Part shown: positions 5,653 through 7,568 of the stretch, piece after piece
How the letters are laid out: each line of letters begins with the position of its first letter
Position numbering within the stretch: position 1 is the first letter of the stretch
Assembly: GCA_002413665.1 (NCBI GenBank)
Contig: DHXK01000099.1
Location: 33,164 to 40,731 of the forward strand
DNA from: Legionellales bacterium UBA5158
Lineage (GTDB): Bacteria > Pseudomonadota > Gammaproteobacteria > DSM-16500
Length of the DNA: 7,568 nt
Direction of reading: 5' to 3'
Made by a program: the position numbers and the translations under genes
The notes under the pieces: model-generated
The model's input: only the letters and a program-made list of their open reading frames with translations
Databases searched by the model: none
Told to the model about the DNA's origin: nothing

Positions 5653-7440
5653 ATGCCAAAATCACATTCTCCCCCTAAATCGTTAGAAAATGCATTTGTT
5701 GTTTATTCACGTTTATTCACTTATGTGCGGCGTTATTGGCCGGCTTTAGTGATAGCAATTATTGCCAGTATGGTTTACTCAGGGATTGATGCATGGTTTG
5801 TGCATTTTCTCGATGCGTTAGTGAATAAAGGTTTGGTCGCAAAAAATCATGAATTTCTTCGTAATGCTCCCGTGTTGGTATTAGTCGTCTTTGTGATGCG
5901 AGGTCTTGCCAGTTTCTTATCAAATTATAATATTGCCTCTGTTTCCCGTAGCGTCATTATGACCTTGCGCAAAGATTTATTTAAACATTTACAATGCTTA
6001 CCCGCCAAATTTTATGATCACTCTACCTCTGGGCAAGTTCTCTCAGTTATTTTATATAGCGTAGAACAAGTGGCTAACGCGAGTGCGGATGTGCTCACCA
6101 CCGCTGTTCAATCATCATTTCTAGTGATCGGTTTATTAATTGTGATGTTTCACATCAGTTGGAAACTCAGCCTTCTTTATTTTTTAATTATTCCATTAAT
6201 TACTGTCGTTATGCGTTTCACTAGTTTAAGAGTGCGTCGTTTAAGTTTAAGCATACAGGAGTCCATGGCTGCCTTAAGTAATAGAGCTGAAGAAAATTTA
6301 GTAGGTTACAAAGTCGTGCGCGCATTTGGCGGTCAAGCATTTGAAGCAGAAAAATTTAATAAAGCCACTCGCATAAATCGACAACGTGAAATGAAAGTGG
6401 TTGCTGCGCGTTCATGGAGTGTGTCTAGCGTACAGTTAATTGCAGCGATTGCTTTGTCAGTGACGCTGTATGTAGCAACCTTAGATATTGCAGATTCTGT
6501 GTTATCCCCAGGTGGTTTTGTTTCATTAGTGGCAGCCATGTTAGCGCTATTAAAACCGATGAAAGATTTAACCAGCATGCAAAATAAATTGTATCGTGGT
6601 ATTGCGGGTGCACAAACAGTATTTGAATTGCTAGATGAAAAACCGGAAGAAGATAACGGCACTTTAACCTTGCAGCGCGCTAAAGGAAAAATTGAATTTT
6701 CAAATGTCAGTTTTGCTTACGATCATAATAAATCTGTATTGAAGAATATTAATTTTACAGTCGAACCTGGTCAGGTAGTGGCCTTAGTCGGCCGTTCAGG
6801 AAGTGGGAAATCAACCATAGTGAGTTTGTTGCCTCGATTTTATTCAGATTTTTCAGGTAATATTTTACTGGATGATGTCTCTATTCGCGAATATGGATTA
6901 ACAGATTTACGAAATCAGTTTTCGTTTGTTTCACAAAACGTCACTTTGTTTAATGATACGATTGCCAATAACATTGCCTACGGTCGTTTGGATGAAGTGC
7001 CAGAAGCAGATATTATTTTCGCTGCCAAAGCTGCGCATGCGTTTGAATTTATCGAACAACTTCCTTTAGGTTTGCAAACTAGAATAGGTGAAAACGGCGT
7101 TTTATTATCGGGTGGACAAAGACAGCGGATCGCAATTGCTCGCGCTATTTTAAAGAATGCACCGATTTTAATTTTAGATGAAGCCACATCAGCATTGGAT
7201 ACAGAATCTGAGCGATATATTCAATCGGCACTGGAAGAATTAATTCGTCATCATACTACTTTGGTGATTGCGCATAGGCTTTCGACAATTGAGCATGCTG
7301 ATAAAATTATTGTGTTGGACGATGCCCACATTGTGGAAGTCGGTACCCATGCAGAATTATTAGCGCTAGAGGGTTATTACGCCAAGCTTTATAGAATGCA
7401 GTTTAATGATGAAAGTTCGATTGAGAAATGTTTGGAATAG
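5653..7440 (+). CDS. msbA: Lipid A export ATP-binding/permease protein MsbA
   Basis: This homodimeric inner-membrane ABC exporter flips lipid A-core from the cytosolic to the periplasmic leaflet. The 595 residues form one fused half-transporter, near the usual 580. About six membrane segments lie within residues 31-302, with long cytosolic loops such as RAEENLVGYKVVRAFG (211-226). The nucleotide-binding domain from about 345 has A-loop Y356, Walker A GRSGSGKST (380-388), Q-loop Q428, signature LSGGQRQR (485-492), Walker B ILILDE (505-510, catalytic E510) and switch H541 in AHRLST. All are intact. The start at 5653 lacks a clear ribosome binding site. lpxK follows 68 bp downstream, the classic msbA-lpxK pairing, which separates it from other ABC exporters of the same fold. 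Its own promoter could not be identified. Confidence 0.92.
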   Translation: MPKSHSPPKSLENAFVVYSRLFTYVRRYWPALVIAIIASMVYSGIDAWFVHFLDALVNKGLVAKNHEFLRNAPVLVLVVFVMRGLASFLSNYNIASVSRSVIMTLRKDLFKHLQCLPAKFYDHSTSGQVLSVILYSVEQVANASADVLTTAVQSSFLVIGLLIVMFHISWKLSLLYFLIIPLITVVMRFTSLRVRRLSLSIQESMAALSNRAEENLVGYKVVRAFGGQAFEAEKFNKATRINRQREMKVVAARSWSVSSVQLIAAIALSVTLYVATLDIADSVLSPGGFVSLVAAMLALLKPMKDLTSMQNKLYRGIAGAQTVFELLDEKPEEDNGTLTLQRAKGKIEFSNVSFAYDHNKSVLKNINFTVEPGQVVALVGRSGSGKSTIVSLLPRFYSDFSGNILLDDVSIREYGLTDLRNQFSFVSQNVTLFNDTIANNIAYGRLDEVPEADIIFAAKAAHAFEFIEQLPLGLQTRIGENGVLLSGGQRQRIAIARAILKNAPILILDEATSALDTESERYIQSALEELIRHHTTLVIAHRLSTIEHADKIIVLDDAHIVEVGTHAELLALEGYYAKLYRMQFNDESSIEKCLE

Positions 7441-7508
7441 AGAATTAATTATGGCTATGGTAAGAAATCAAGATTATAGCTAAATTCCGGCACGTAATAA
7501 GGACAAAC

Positions 7509-7568
7509 ATGTTTAACATTGAAAAACATTGGTATCGTTCTTCTTTCACCAGTCTCACACTTTTATTT
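7509..7568 (+). CDS. lpxK: Tetraacyldisaccharide 4'-kinase, first 20 residues (partial)
   Basis: This would be the membrane-associated kinase that phosphorylates the 4' position of the lipid A disaccharide precursor. Only the start is in the window: MFNIEKHWYR followed by SSFTSLTLLF. The IEKxWY opening and the hydrophobic segment after it resemble the LpxK N terminus. AAGGA at 7499-7503 is a good ribosome binding site 5 bases before the ATG. The assignment leans on the position directly downstream of msbA, where lpxK is normally found, because 20 residues alone are little evidence. Confidence 0.75.
   Translation, partial: MFNIEKHWYRSSFTSLTLLF

Noticed and set aside
6333..7187. Three minus-strand frames inside msbA
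   Set aside because: They are shadows of the highly conserved msbA coding sequence.
7451..7483. Ten-codon frame MAMVRNQDYS between msbA and lpxK
   Set aside because: It is very short, lacks a ribosome binding site and is expected by chance in a spacer of this size.
1..7568. CRISPR array, insertion sequence, toxin-antitoxin pair or phage genes
   Set aside because: No regularly spaced repeats, transposase motifs, terminal inverted repeats or small paired frames were seen on either strand.

Overview
The window is chromosomal DNA from a Gram-negative bacterium, most likely a gammaproteobacterium. The signs are a DnaX closely matching the remembered E. coli protein, a 4.5S-type SRP RNA, a tRNA-Ser with encoded CCA, the succinylase route to meso-diaminopimelate (DapD, DapE), and the lipid A export pair msbA-lpxK. 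The DNA is A+T-rich. An intracellular or host-associated lineage such as the Legionellales is a reasonable guess, but it rests on composition and on the type of accessory genes, not on a decisive marker.

Layout. Positions 1-1121 (minus) hold the first 373 codons of dnaX, cut by the left edge. Just upstream on the same strand lie the SRP RNA gene ffs (about 1158-1270) and tRNA-Ser(GGA) (1311-1401), so the transcription order is tRNA-Ser, ffs, dnaX. After a short AT-rich spacer comes dapE (1633-2760, minus). Positions 2761-3134 hold the dapE promoter region, a tandem decamer and a short coding-like relic. Next on the plus strand is a secreted linear amide C-N hydrolase (choloylglycine hydrolase family, 3135-4241) with a clear terminator. 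It is followed by a decayed PP2C-type phosphatase remnant (4301-4729). dapD (4750-5583, minus) comes next, with msbA (5653-7440, plus) diverging from it across a 69-bp gap. The first 20 codons of lpxK (7509 onward) reach the right edge.

How the genes relate. DapD and DapE are the first and third enzymes of the succinylase branch of lysine/meso-DAP synthesis, which feeds peptidoglycan. MsbA flips lipid A-core across the inner membrane and LpxK makes the 4'-phosphate of lipid A, so much of the window serves the cell envelope. dnaX, ffs and tRNA-Ser are core information-processing genes. The accessory part is 2761-4749. It lies between dapD and dapE, runs on the opposite strand, and contains a host- or signal-facing hydrolase plus gene debris.

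No convincing new multi-gene system was found. The most unusual object is the PP2C remnant. Its C-terminal motifs (D-D-L, S-D-N) precede an N-terminal FDGHGG motif in one reading frame, an order opposite to the normal fold, and its homology-like sequence runs upstream of any start codon.
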